Below, in pieces: positions 7,167 through 14,256 of a DNA stretch of 25,299 nt. This DNA comes from an uncultured Planctomycetaceae bacterium (GTDB taxonomy: Bacteria; Planctomycetota; Planctomycetia; Pirellulales; UBA1268): the NCBI GenBank assembly GCA_937926325.1, contig CALAZQ010000513.1, positions 1 to 25,299 on the forward strand, read 5' to 3'. Position 1 is the first letter of the stretch, and each line of letters opens with the position of its first letter. Below the pieces are notes generated by a model. The model did not search any database, was not told the origin of the DNA, and saw nothing but the letters and a program-made list of their open reading frames with translations. The position numbers and the translations under genes are program-made.

Positions 7167-8804
7167 ATGCCCACTGTTATCGTCGACGGCCAAGAGATTG
7201 AGATCGGGGCCGACGAACGGCTCAACTGCATCGAAGCCGCCCGCCGCGCCGGCGTTGAGATTCCGCACTATTGCTGGCACCCGGGCCTCTCAGTGGTGGC
7301 CAGCTGCCGGATGTGCCTGATCCAGGCCGGCAGCCGCAACGCCGAGACGGGCGAGATCTCGATGATCCCCAAACTGGTCCCCGGCTGCCAGACGCCGGTG
7401 AAGGACGGCACCGTCATCGTCACCGACAGCGACCTGGTGCGGGACAGCCGGGCCCGGGTCGAAGAGGCCTTGCTGATCGACCACCCGATCGACTGCCCGA
7501 TCTGCGACAAGGCGGGGGAGTGCCTGCTGCAGGACTATCACTTTGAGCACGGCCAGAGCGAGCGGCGAGCCGACATCCACGCCTTCACCAGCCGCCGGCG
7601 GGACGTCGGCCCGACGGTCACGCTGTTTGTTGACCGCTGCATCATGTGCACCCGCTGCGTCCGCTTCACCCGCGAGGTCTCCGGCACGGCTGAACTGATG
7701 GTCTCGGCCCGCGGCGCCAAAGAAGAGATCGACACCTTCCCGGGCTTTCCGCTCGAGAACAAACTGGCCGGCAACGTCGTCGACCTTTGCCCGGTCGGGG
7801 CCCTCGGCGACAAAGACTTCCTCTACCAGCAGCGGGTCTGGTTTCTGAAGAAATCGGCCAATGTCTGCGGTGGCTGCGCAGCCGGCTGCTCGATCGTCAC
7901 CGAGCACAACCAGGACACCGTCTATCGGCTCAAGCCCCGCGAGAACCCCCACGTCAACAAGTGGTGGATCTGCGACGAGGGCCGGTACGGCTGGCACCAC
8001 CTGCACGACCCGTCCCGACTGGTCGAGGCGGGGAAGCGGGGGGCTGACGGCTTCGAGGCGGTCGAGTGGGCCGATGTCGTCACCCGGCTGCGAGACGACC
8101 TCAAGGCTGCCGGCCGGCTGGCCGTGGCGGTCTCCCCCCACCTGACGGTCGAAGAGGCCTGGATGCTCTGTGCGGTCGCCCGGTCGATCGATCCTGAGGC
8201 CTTTCTGGCCCTGGGCTATGTACCGACCACAGGCGACGACGAGTCGTTCCCCGGTGGCTTCACAATCCGGGGCGAAAAGGCCCCCAACCGCGTCGGAGTC
8301 GAGACGGTGCTGGGGCTCTTCGGGGCTGTTGCCGATGATGGCAGCGTACCCGGCTGGAATGAACTGCTGCGGCAGGTGCAGACCGACACCATCAAGGCAG
8401 CCTGGGTTACGGCCGGCTACCCGACCCCCGACGGCTCGTGGTGTGACGAACAGACCGCGGCCGCCTTCGCCAGTCTCGACTGCCTGATCGTGCAGGACTT
8501 GTTCGACTCACCGCTGGCAGCCCGGGCCCAGTGGCGGCTGCCTGCCGCCGGCTTTGCCGAGCGGGCCGGCACCTGGGTCAACTGCGGCCACCATGCCCAG
8601 AGCTTCGAGCAGGCGATCCGGCCGCCCGCCGGGGTCTGGCCGGAGGGCCGACTGTTCTGGAACATGCTCGGCCGGCAGGGACTGTATGATCCCTCCGGTG
8701 TTCGCCAGCAGATTGCCGAGAGTTCGGCTGCGTTTGCGGCCCTCGCCGGCGACCTACCGAATACCGGAGTCGATTTGCGGCTGCAGCAACTGGCCGCTAC
8801 CTAA
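7167..8804 (+). CDS. nuoG: NADH-quinone oxidoreductase subunit G, compact form with N7 ligands
   Basis: The 75-kDa subunit that wires electrons from NuoE/F towards NuoI. Residues 1-75 form a [2Fe-2S] ferredoxin domain with the N1b ligands C36, C47, C50 and C74. The N5 ligands are H106, C110, C113 and C119, and the N4 ligands are C158, C161, C164 and C208. A further C234-x2-C237-x3-C241-x27-C269 set matches the optional N7 [4Fe-4S] site at the start of the molybdopterin-oxidoreductase-like domain. That domain is much reduced: the whole protein is 545 residues against roughly 780-910 in Thermus and E. coli. Its closing segment (AERAGTWVNCGHHAQSFEQA) is still recognisable, so this is an internally shortened domain, not a truncated gene. 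The start follows a C-rich spacer without a Shine-Dalgarno site. Confidence 0.95.
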   Translation: MPTVIVDGQEIEIGADERLNCIEAARRAGVEIPHYCWHPGLSVVASCRMCLIQAGSRNAETGEISMIPKLVPGCQTPVKDGTVIVTDSDLVRDSRARVEEALLIDHPIDCPICDKAGECLLQDYHFEHGQSERRADIHAFTSRRRDVGPTVTLFVDRCIMCTRCVRFTREVSGTAELMVSARGAKEEIDTFPGFPLENKLAGNVVDLCPVGALGDKDFLYQQRVWFLKKSANVCGGCAAGCSIVTEHNQDTVYRLKPRENPHVNKWWICDEGRYGWHHLHDPSRLVEAGKRGADGFEAVEWADVVTRLRDDLKAAGRLAVAVSPHLTVEEAWMLCAVARSIDPEAFLALGYVPTTGDDESFPGGFTIRGEKAPNRVGVETVLGLFGAVADDGSVPGWNELLRQVQTDTIKAAWVTAGYPTPDGSWCDEQTAAAFASLDCLIVQDLFDSPLAARAQWRLPAAGFAERAGTWVNCGHHAQSFEQAIRPPAGVWPEGRLFWNMLGRQGLYDPSGVRQQIAESSAAFAALAGDLPNTGVDLRLQQLAAT

Positions 8805-8837
8805 CCCTACCGCCCACCTCCCTCGACCCCATCCGCG
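8805..8837 (+). promoter_or_regulatory. Cytosine-rich leader without Shine-Dalgarno before nuoH
   Basis: A 33-base spacer with 8 purines by hand count, containing CCCACCTCC. That is the same sense as the 3' tail of bacterial 16S rRNA, so it cannot pair with the anti-Shine-Dalgarno. It shares CCACCTC with the nuoC and nuoM leaders. Confidence 0.6.
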
Positions 8838-10136
8838 ATGAACGGACTCCTGCCCTCTCCCGAGACGATTGCCGCCCTGGTCAAAATCGGCCTGCTGGTC
8901 GGCGGGCTGATGACGGCCGCTGCCTACCTCGTCCTGGTCGAGCGGTGGATCGCCGCCTGGGTGCAGGACCGCCGGGGGCCCAATCGGGTTGGCATTCCGC
9001 TGACCAAGATCCGGCTCTTCGGCCTCGGCCAGCCGCTGGCTGACGGCCTGAAGATCATCCTCAAGGAAGACTTCACCCCCAGCCACGTTGACAAGGTGCT
9101 CTACAACGCGGCCCCGCTGGTGTTGCTCGCAGCGTCGCTGGCAATTTTTGCGGCGATCCCCTTCGGCAGCGTGCTGCCGCCGCTGGGCATCGAAGGCCTG
9201 CCCGACCCGGTGCCCTTCCTGGTGGCCCCTGGCCTCGATGTGGGTGTGCTCTGGGTCTTCGCCCTTTCGAGCATCGCCGTTTACGGCGTGCTGCTCGGTG
9301 GCTGGGCCAGCAACAACAAGTACGGCTTCCTCGGTGGCCTTCGCAGCAGTGCCCAACTGGTCGCCTATGAGATTCCGCTCGGCCTCGGCCTGCTCGGGGT
9401 CGTGCTCGCGGCGGGCTCGCTCAAGCTCGATGTGATCATGAACCACCAGGCAGAGACCGGTCTCTGGTTCGCCTTCGCCCAGCCGCTGGGCTTCGTCGTC
9501 TTTTTGATTGCCAGCTTCGCCGAGGCAGCCCGGCTGCCCTTTGACCTGCCGGAGGCCGAGCAGGAACTGGTCGGCGGCTATCACACCGAATACGCCGGCA
9601 TCAAACTGCTGCTGTTCCTGGTCTCTGAGTTCCTGCACATGGTCACGGCCGCCTTCCTGATCGTGATCATGTTCCTCGGTGGCTGGCACCTCTGGGGCGT
9701 GACCGGCAGCTCCCAGGAAGTGACCTGGCTGGGGGCGGGGCTGCGGTTTGGCATTCTGTCGGCCAAGATCTTCGCCGTCATTCTGTTCTTCATGGTCGTC
9801 CGCTGGAGCTGGCCCCGGTTTCGGTTTGACCAGCTGATGAACCTGGCCTGGAAGGTGATGCTGCCGCTGGGCCTGCTGAACCTGGTCGTGGTGGCCACCA
9901 TTGAAGAGTTCCGGCCGCGGCTGGAGGCCACCCTTGGGCCCGGCCTCACCAGCGGCATCGCCATCGGGCTGCCCTGGCTGATCTTCTTCGGTGGCTGGGC
10001 GGCGGCCGGCCTGCTGACGCCATCAGGCACCGACAACCGGCCGATCCGTCGGCCCGGACCGTTTGACAGTGAACACGACATCGAGGCGATCGCCGACGCG
10101 GCGGACCGGCAGCAACCCGAACTGGTGGAGGCCTGA
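8838..10136 (+). CDS. nuoH: NADH-quinone oxidoreductase subunit H
   Basis: The membrane subunit (ND1 homologue) that forms the quinone-entry tunnel at the junction with the peripheral arm. Eight or more membrane helices are visible. The quinone-site loops carry the conserved charges: ADGLKIILKEDF, EAARLPFDLPEAEQELVGGYHTEY and a later WSWPRFRFDQLM. It is 432 residues, longer than the roughly 325 of E. coli. Some of the extra length is a hydrophilic tail of about 40 residues after the last helix (PSGTDNRPIRRPGPFDSEHD onward), predicted to be cytoplasmic. The TGA stop is followed one base later by the nuoI start. Confidence 0.95.
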   Translation: MNGLLPSPETIAALVKIGLLVGGLMTAAAYLVLVERWIAAWVQDRRGPNRVGIPLTKIRLFGLGQPLADGLKIILKEDFTPSHVDKVLYNAAPLVLLAASLAIFAAIPFGSVLPPLGIEGLPDPVPFLVAPGLDVGVLWVFALSSIAVYGVLLGGWASNNKYGFLGGLRSSAQLVAYEIPLGLGLLGVVLAAGSLKLDVIMNHQAETGLWFAFAQPLGFVVFLIASFAEAARLPFDLPEAEQELVGGYHTEYAGIKLLLFLVSEFLHMVTAAFLIVIMFLGGWHLWGVTGSSQEVTWLGAGLRFGILSAKIFAVILFFMVVRWSWPRFRFDQLMNLAWKVMLPLGLLNLVVVATIEEFRPRLEATLGPGLTSGIAIGLPWLIFFGGWAAAGLLTPSGTDNRPIRRPGPFDSEHDIEAIADAADRQQPELVEA

Positions 10137-10137
10137 G

Positions 10138-10671
10138 ATGAAACCGAACGATCCCGGCATTACCTGGCTGGAAGAAAAACCACTCGGCCTGGCTGAGCGG
10201 CTCTATCTGCCGCTGTTTGTGCAGGGGCTGACGACAACCAGCCGGCACCTGGTCAGCAAGAAGAACACGGTCAATTTCCCCGAAGAGCGGCCGGCGGTCG
10301 GCAATCCGCTGATCTACCGTGGTGTCCACCGGCTCAACCGTGATGATGAGGGCCGGGTCAAATGCGTGGCCTGCTTCCTCTGCGCCACCGCCTGCCCGGC
10401 CCACTGCATCGACATCGTGGCGACCGAGAGCCCTTGGGAAGATCGTGAAAAGTACCCCGAAAGCTTTCAGATCGATGAGCTGCGGTGCATCTTCTGCGGC
10501 ATGTGCGAAGAGGCCTGCCCGGTCGATGCCATCGAACTGACCAGCCTGCTCGACCTGACCGGTAAGAGTCGGGAAGAGATGATCTTTGACAAAGAGAAGC
10601 TGCTGAGCGTCTACGACATGACCAAAGATGCCGAGCCGATGAAGTCGGCTGATCTGGGGGGGACGCTGTGA
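10138..10671 (+). CDS. nuoI: NADH-quinone oxidoreductase subunit I (8Fe ferredoxin)
   Basis: The TYKY-type subunit carrying the two [4Fe-4S] clusters N6a and N6b, which bridge NuoG to NuoB. Eight ligands are visible in two CxxCxxCxxxCP sets: C76, C79, C82 and C86, then C117, C120, C123 and C127. Each set shares its last cysteine with the other cluster, as is usual in this fold. The start at 10138 (177 residues) is fixed by GGAGG at 10127-10131, six bases upstream inside the end of nuoH. It lies one base after the nuoH stop and overlaps nuoJ by four bases. Confidence 0.96.
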   Translation: MKPNDPGITWLEEKPLGLAERLYLPLFVQGLTTTSRHLVSKKNTVNFPEERPAVGNPLIYRGVHRLNRDDEGRVKCVACFLCATACPAHCIDIVATESPWEDREKYPESFQIDELRCIFCGMCEEACPVDAIELTSLLDLTGKSREEMIFDKEKLLSVYDMTKDAEPMKSADLGGTL

Positions 10672-11492
10672 GCCTGTTCGCCCAAACCGAACCAGCAGCT
10701 ACCGGTTGGTTCTCGACCGGCCTGCTGCTGGCGGTCGCCGTCACCAGCCTGGCGGGCGGCCTCTGGCTGCTCTTGCCCAAGGCTGGCCGCGACGGCCGCT
10801 GGCCCCGACGGGTTGGCGTCATCCTCGGACTGCTGGCACTGGGGCTGTTTGTTGTCACGGGCCAGCGGCTGGGCAACCTTGGCGAAGAAGCGGTCTTTCT
10901 GATCGTCTCGCTGGTGGCCGTCGTCAGTGCCGCCGCCACCATCACCTGCCGGTCGCCGGTTTACGCCGCGATCTGGTTTGCCCTCTGCCTGGCTGGCGTC
11001 TCCGGCGTGCTGCTTGTGCTTGGGGCGCAGTTTTTGGGGGTCGCCACGATCGTTGTCTACGCCGGGGCCATCCTGGTGATGTTCCTGTTTGTGTTGATGC
11101 TCGCCCAGCCCTCAGGGCTGGCCGCCTCCGACCGGGTCACCAACGAGCCACTGCTTTCCGCCGTTGCCGGGGCGGTGCTGCTGGGGCTGCTCTCACTCTC
11201 GATCGGCCGGCTCTCGGCGGAAGATCCGGCCTGTTGCCGGCCGCCCTCCAAAGCCGCCGCCCTCGCAGGTGAATCGGCCAGCCCTGCCCCTGCCGGGGAG
11301 GCGATCGATCTCCTGGCGGCCGATCAGGTTGCCCGGCTGGGCGGTGAACTCTTTGGTCGGCACTTGGTGGCAGTTGAGGCCGTAGGTGTGCTGCTGCTGG
11401 TGGCGTTGATCGGTGCGATCGCGGTGGTCTCACACGGCCTCGAGGGTGAGCAGGCCGAACGCTCATCGCTTCAGGAAGGGGGAAGTTCATGA
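10668..11492 (+). CDS. nuoJ: NADH-quinone oxidoreductase subunit J, N-terminally extended
   Basis: A membrane subunit (ND6 homologue). The recognisable NuoJ core starts at about residue 73: EEAVFLIVSLVAVVSAAATI, then CRSPVYAAIW and VVYAGAILVMFLFVLML, which contains the pi-bulge helix region. A last helix, VEAVGVLLLVALIGAIAVV, lies near the end. Before the core are about 70 extra residues with two hydrophobic stretches, at about 15-36 and 49-64, which would add a helical hairpin. An Ala/Pro/Cys-bearing hydrophilic loop lies at about 180-215. The start is a GTG overlapping the nuoI stop, with a G-rich ribosome-binding site (GGGGGGGA) 4 bases upstream, so the extension is probably translated. 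It overlaps nuoK by 4 bases. Confidence 0.92.
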   Translation: MSLFAQTEPAATGWFSTGLLLAVAVTSLAGGLWLLLPKAGRDGRWPRRVGVILGLLALGLFVVTGQRLGNLGEEAVFLIVSLVAVVSAAATITCRSPVYAAIWFALCLAGVSGVLLVLGAQFLGVATIVVYAGAILVMFLFVLMLAQPSGLAASDRVTNEPLLSAVAGAVLLGLLSLSIGRLSAEDPACCRPPSKAAALAGESASPAPAGEAIDLLAADQVARLGGELFGRHLVAVEAVGVLLLVALIGAIAVVSHGLEGEQAERSSLQEGGSS

Positions 11493-11956
11493 TACCCGCC
11501 CCGCTGCTCGCCGCCGCTCCCCTGCCACTGCTCCAGAACGGCCTGATGGTCGGGGCAATTCTGTTCAGCCTCGGCCTGGTCGGCATCCTGACCCGCCGCA
11601 ACCTGATCGTGATGTTCCTGTCGGCTGAACTGATGCTGCAGGGCATTTCAGTGAGCCTGGTCGCCTGGAGCCGCTACCACGGCGACTTTGGTGGCCAGGT
11701 GCTCGTGATCTTCGTGCTGTCGGTTGCTGCCTGTGAGGCCGCCGTAGCCCTGGTCTTTGTGCTCCAGGCATTTACCCGCACCGGCCGGCTCGACTCGGCC
11801 GCCTGGCAGTCGCTGCGTGAATCGACCCTGGGCCGTTCGGTTGATCACGAGATTCCTGCCATCGACGCCCCCCTGCCGGTCTTTCCCCGGCTGACGCCGG
11901 CCGGTGTCTCGCCCGACGCCGATGCCGACGCCGGCCTCCAGCGGGAACACGTATAG
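11489..11956 (+). CDS. nuoK: NADH-quinone oxidoreductase subunit K with hydrophilic C-terminal tail
   Basis: A small three-helix membrane subunit (ND4L homologue) in the proton channel between NuoJ and NuoN. The two functional glutamates are present with the E. coli spacing of 36 residues: E47 (FLSAELML) and E83 (AACEAAV), matching E. coli E36 and E72. The core ends at about residue 100. A polar tail of about 55 residues rich in Asp, Ala and Pro follows, making the protein 155 residues against about 100 in E. coli. The start overlaps the nuoJ stop by 4 bases and has a strong purine-rich site (AGGAAGGGGGAAG) just upstream. Confidence 0.94.
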   Translation: MIPAPLLAAAPLPLLQNGLMVGAILFSLGLVGILTRRNLIVMFLSAELMLQGISVSLVAWSRYHGDFGGQVLVIFVLSVAACEAAVALVFVLQAFTRTGRLDSAAWQSLRESTLGRSVDHEIPAIDAPLPVFPRLTPAGVSPDADADAGLQREHV

Positions 11957-11984
11957 GCCTCCGCTTTTCCTCCATCGCTCCAGC
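11957..11984 (+). promoter_or_regulatory. Pyrimidine-rich leader without Shine-Dalgarno before nuoL
   Basis: A 28-base spacer with 6 purines by hand count. It contains TTTTCCTCC and has no ribosome-binding site. It supports the nuoL start at 11985 because the same kind of leader precedes nuoC, D, G, H and M. Confidence 0.5.
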
Positions 11985-14216
11985 ATGTCCCCTTCCTTTC
12001 TGCTCGTCCTGGTTCCGCTGCTGCCACTGGCCGCGGCGATTGTCACCGTTCTGGCGGGCCGTCGGCTCGGCAGCCGGGCCCACCTGCCGGCGGTCGCCGG
12101 CATTGCTGCCGCGGCAGCGGTTGCCTTTGTGCTGCTGGTGGTGACCGCCCGCAGCAGTGGTGGGGGCGAGCATCCGCGGCCGGTCGACATGGTGACCACG
12201 CTCTGGCAGTGGGCCACGGTCAGCGAGGCCTATGAGCCGACGGCCGATTCGGCGGCGGCAGTTCCGGGTACTGCGGTCGGCACTGACGCCCATGCGGCGC
12301 GGCCGTTTTCGATCGCCGTGGCCCTGCGGCTCGATCCACTCACCGCCACCATGCTGATGATCATCACGGGCGTCGGACTGCTGGTGGCGATTTATTCAAT
12401 CGGCTACATGCACGACGACCCGGGCTATCCCCGGTTCTTCGCCTTGGTGGCGATGTTTGTCTTTTCGATGTCGATGTTGGTGGCCGCCAGCAACTTTCTG
12501 CTGGTCTATGTCTTTTGGGAGGCGGTCGGGGCCTGCAGCTATCTGCTGATCGGGTTCTGGTTTCAGAAGCCTGAGGCGGCCCGAGCAGCCAAGAAGGCTT
12601 TCCTGGTCAACCGGGTAGGTGACTTTGGTTTGGCCATCGGTGTCTTTCTACTCTGGCTCACCTACGGCACGCTCGACTTCCACGACACGCTCTCCCCCGA
12701 CGGCACGATCCTGCCGGGCATCCTCGGTCAGACCCGGCTGGCCGATGTCTCGGGCTATGTCGGGGGAGCGGTCGGGACGGCAATCTGCCTGCTTCTGCTG
12801 CTGGCTGCCTGCGGCAAGAGTGCCCAACTGCCGCTGCATGTCTGGCTGCCCGACGCGATGGAGGGCCCGACCCCTGCCAGTGCCCTGATCCACGCCGCCA
12901 CGATGGTGACGGCCGGCATCTACCTGATCGCCCGTTCGGCACCGCTCTATATGGCCTGTCCTGGGGCGCTGGTCACCGTCTCGATCGTCGGTACCACGAC
13001 GGCCCTGGTGGCGGCCCTGATCGGCACGGTCCAGAACGACCTCAAGCGGGTGCTGGCCTATTCCACCATCAGTCAGCTCGGCTACATGTTTGCCAGCCTC
13101 GGTACCGGCACACTGCTCGGCTTCACCGCGGCAATTTTCCATCTGCTGACCCACGCCTTCTTCAAGGCCCTGCTCTTCCTCGGTGCGGGCTCGGTCATGC
13201 ATTCGATGGGGGGCGTGATCGACATGCGGCGGTTTGGTGGCTTGCGGAAGCTGATGCCGATCACCGCCGCAACCTTTCTGATCGGCAGCCTGGCGCTCGC
13301 CGGCGTCGCGCCCTTTGCCGGCTTCTTCAGCAAGGACGAGATCCTGGCCTCGCTCCATCAGAAGGGCTGGCCGTCCGCCCATGGTGAGCACGGCGAGCAT
13401 CATGCTCTCGTGCCGCGGCTGCCGGAGACGGCTGCTGTCGGGCCGACGCTGCACGATGTCGGCTATCGCGGTGTCGCTGACCATGGCGAACATGCCACAG
13501 CCCATGCGGCCGAATCGGTCGGGCTCGACGCCCTCGACAGCCCCGCCGTCTGGCAGACGCTGTTCTGGATGGCCCTGGTCACGGCGGGCCTGACCGCCTT
13601 CTACACCTTCCGGGCGGTCTTCATGACCTTCACCGGCCCGCTGCGGGTGCCGGACGAGGCGGGCCACCATGCCCATGAGTCACCCCGAGTCATGACGCTG
13701 CCACTGATCATCCTGGCGGTGCCGGCCACGCTGGCTGGATTGGTGCTGTTCACCACCGAAGGGCTTTCAAGCTTTCTGGCCGCCACGCCGTCGTTCACTG
13801 CACCGGCGGTGGCCGCCACTGCGGCCCCGGCGGTCTTCCACTGGGATCTTGCCCTGCAGGGCACGCTGGCGGCGGCGCTGGGCATTGTGATTGCAGCCGT
13901 CGGCCACCTGGGCCGCCGCAGCGACGGGCCGCAACTGGAACGCTGGCTCGGGCCGGTTCGCCCCTTCCTGGAGAACCGGATGTTCATCGATCAGCTCTAC
14001 ACCGCTGTTGTGATCAAGCCGGTCGAGGCTGTCGCCTATCTGGCCGCGATGTTCGATCGCTCGATCATCGACCGGCTGGTTCTGGGTGTGGCCCGTCTGC
14101 CGGTCTCCGTCGGCAACCTGGTGCGGCGGCTGCAGTCGGGCCTGGTGCAGCGGTATGCCCTCGCCGGTGTCGTCGGTGTACTGGCGATCATCGTGCTGCT
14201 GGCCTGGCGACTCTGA
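11985..14216 (+). CDS. nuoL: NADH-quinone oxidoreductase subunit L with His-rich insertion
   Basis: The distal proton-pumping, Mrp-antiporter-like subunit (ND5 homologue), 743 residues. Key pump residues are present: E179 in YVFWEAVGACSYLL (TM5), K278 in CGKSAQLPLHVWLPDAMEGP (TM7) and the TM12 lysine in FFSKDEIL. A C-terminal extension follows (DRSIIDRLVLGVARL), fitting the family's lateral helix. After the TM12 lysine, about residues 463-515 form a histidine-rich hydrophilic insertion (HGEHGEHH, then DHGEHATAH). A second small cluster, HHAHESP, lies about 50 residues later. I chose the ATG at 11985, which begins directly at the first helix (MSPSFLLVLVPLLP). An upstream in-frame ATG at 11904 lies inside nuoK and gives an atypical N-terminus. 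Confidence 0.95.
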   Translation: MSPSFLLVLVPLLPLAAAIVTVLAGRRLGSRAHLPAVAGIAAAAAVAFVLLVVTARSSGGGEHPRPVDMVTTLWQWATVSEAYEPTADSAAAVPGTAVGTDAHAARPFSIAVALRLDPLTATMLMIITGVGLLVAIYSIGYMHDDPGYPRFFALVAMFVFSMSMLVAASNFLLVYVFWEAVGACSYLLIGFWFQKPEAARAAKKAFLVNRVGDFGLAIGVFLLWLTYGTLDFHDTLSPDGTILPGILGQTRLADVSGYVGGAVGTAICLLLLLAACGKSAQLPLHVWLPDAMEGPTPASALIHAATMVTAGIYLIARSAPLYMACPGALVTVSIVGTTTALVAALIGTVQNDLKRVLAYSTISQLGYMFASLGTGTLLGFTAAIFHLLTHAFFKALLFLGAGSVMHSMGGVIDMRRFGGLRKLMPITAATFLIGSLALAGVAPFAGFFSKDEILASLHQKGWPSAHGEHGEHHALVPRLPETAAVGPTLHDVGYRGVADHGEHATAHAAESVGLDALDSPAVWQTLFWMALVTAGLTAFYTFRAVFMTFTGPLRVPDEAGHHAHESPRVMTLPLIILAVPATLAGLVLFTTEGLSSFLAATPSFTAPAVAATAAPAVFHWDLALQGTLAAALGIVIAAVGHLGRRSDGPQLERWLGPVRPFLENRMFIDQLYTAVVIKPVEAVAYLAAMFDRSIIDRLVLGVARLPVSVGNLVRRLQSGLVQRYALAGVVGVLAIIVLLAWRL

Positions 14217-14256
14217 CCACCGCCGCAATCCTCCACCTCCTCAGCCTTCGTCCATC
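14217..14256 (+). promoter_or_regulatory. Pyrimidine-rich leader without Shine-Dalgarno before nuoM
   Basis: A 40-base spacer with 10 purines by hand count. It contains CCACCTCCT, identical in sense to the 16S rRNA 3' tail, and has no GGAG-like site. Confidence 0.6.

Noticed and set aside
7167..8804. nuoG as a frameshifted or truncated gene because it is short
   Set aside because: All four Fe-S ligand sets and the closing part of the domain are present in one open frame, followed at once by nuoH, so it is a compact intact gene.
8754..9689. 311-codon minus-strand open frame opposite nuoG end and nuoH
   Set aside because: Antisense to conserved nuoH. The Gln/Glu/Asp-rich translation is the typical reverse-strand shadow of hydrophobic membrane-protein codons.
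12648..13676. 342-codon minus-strand open frame opposite nuoL
   Set aside because: Shadow of nuoL for the same reason; low-complexity polar translation with no recognisable motif.
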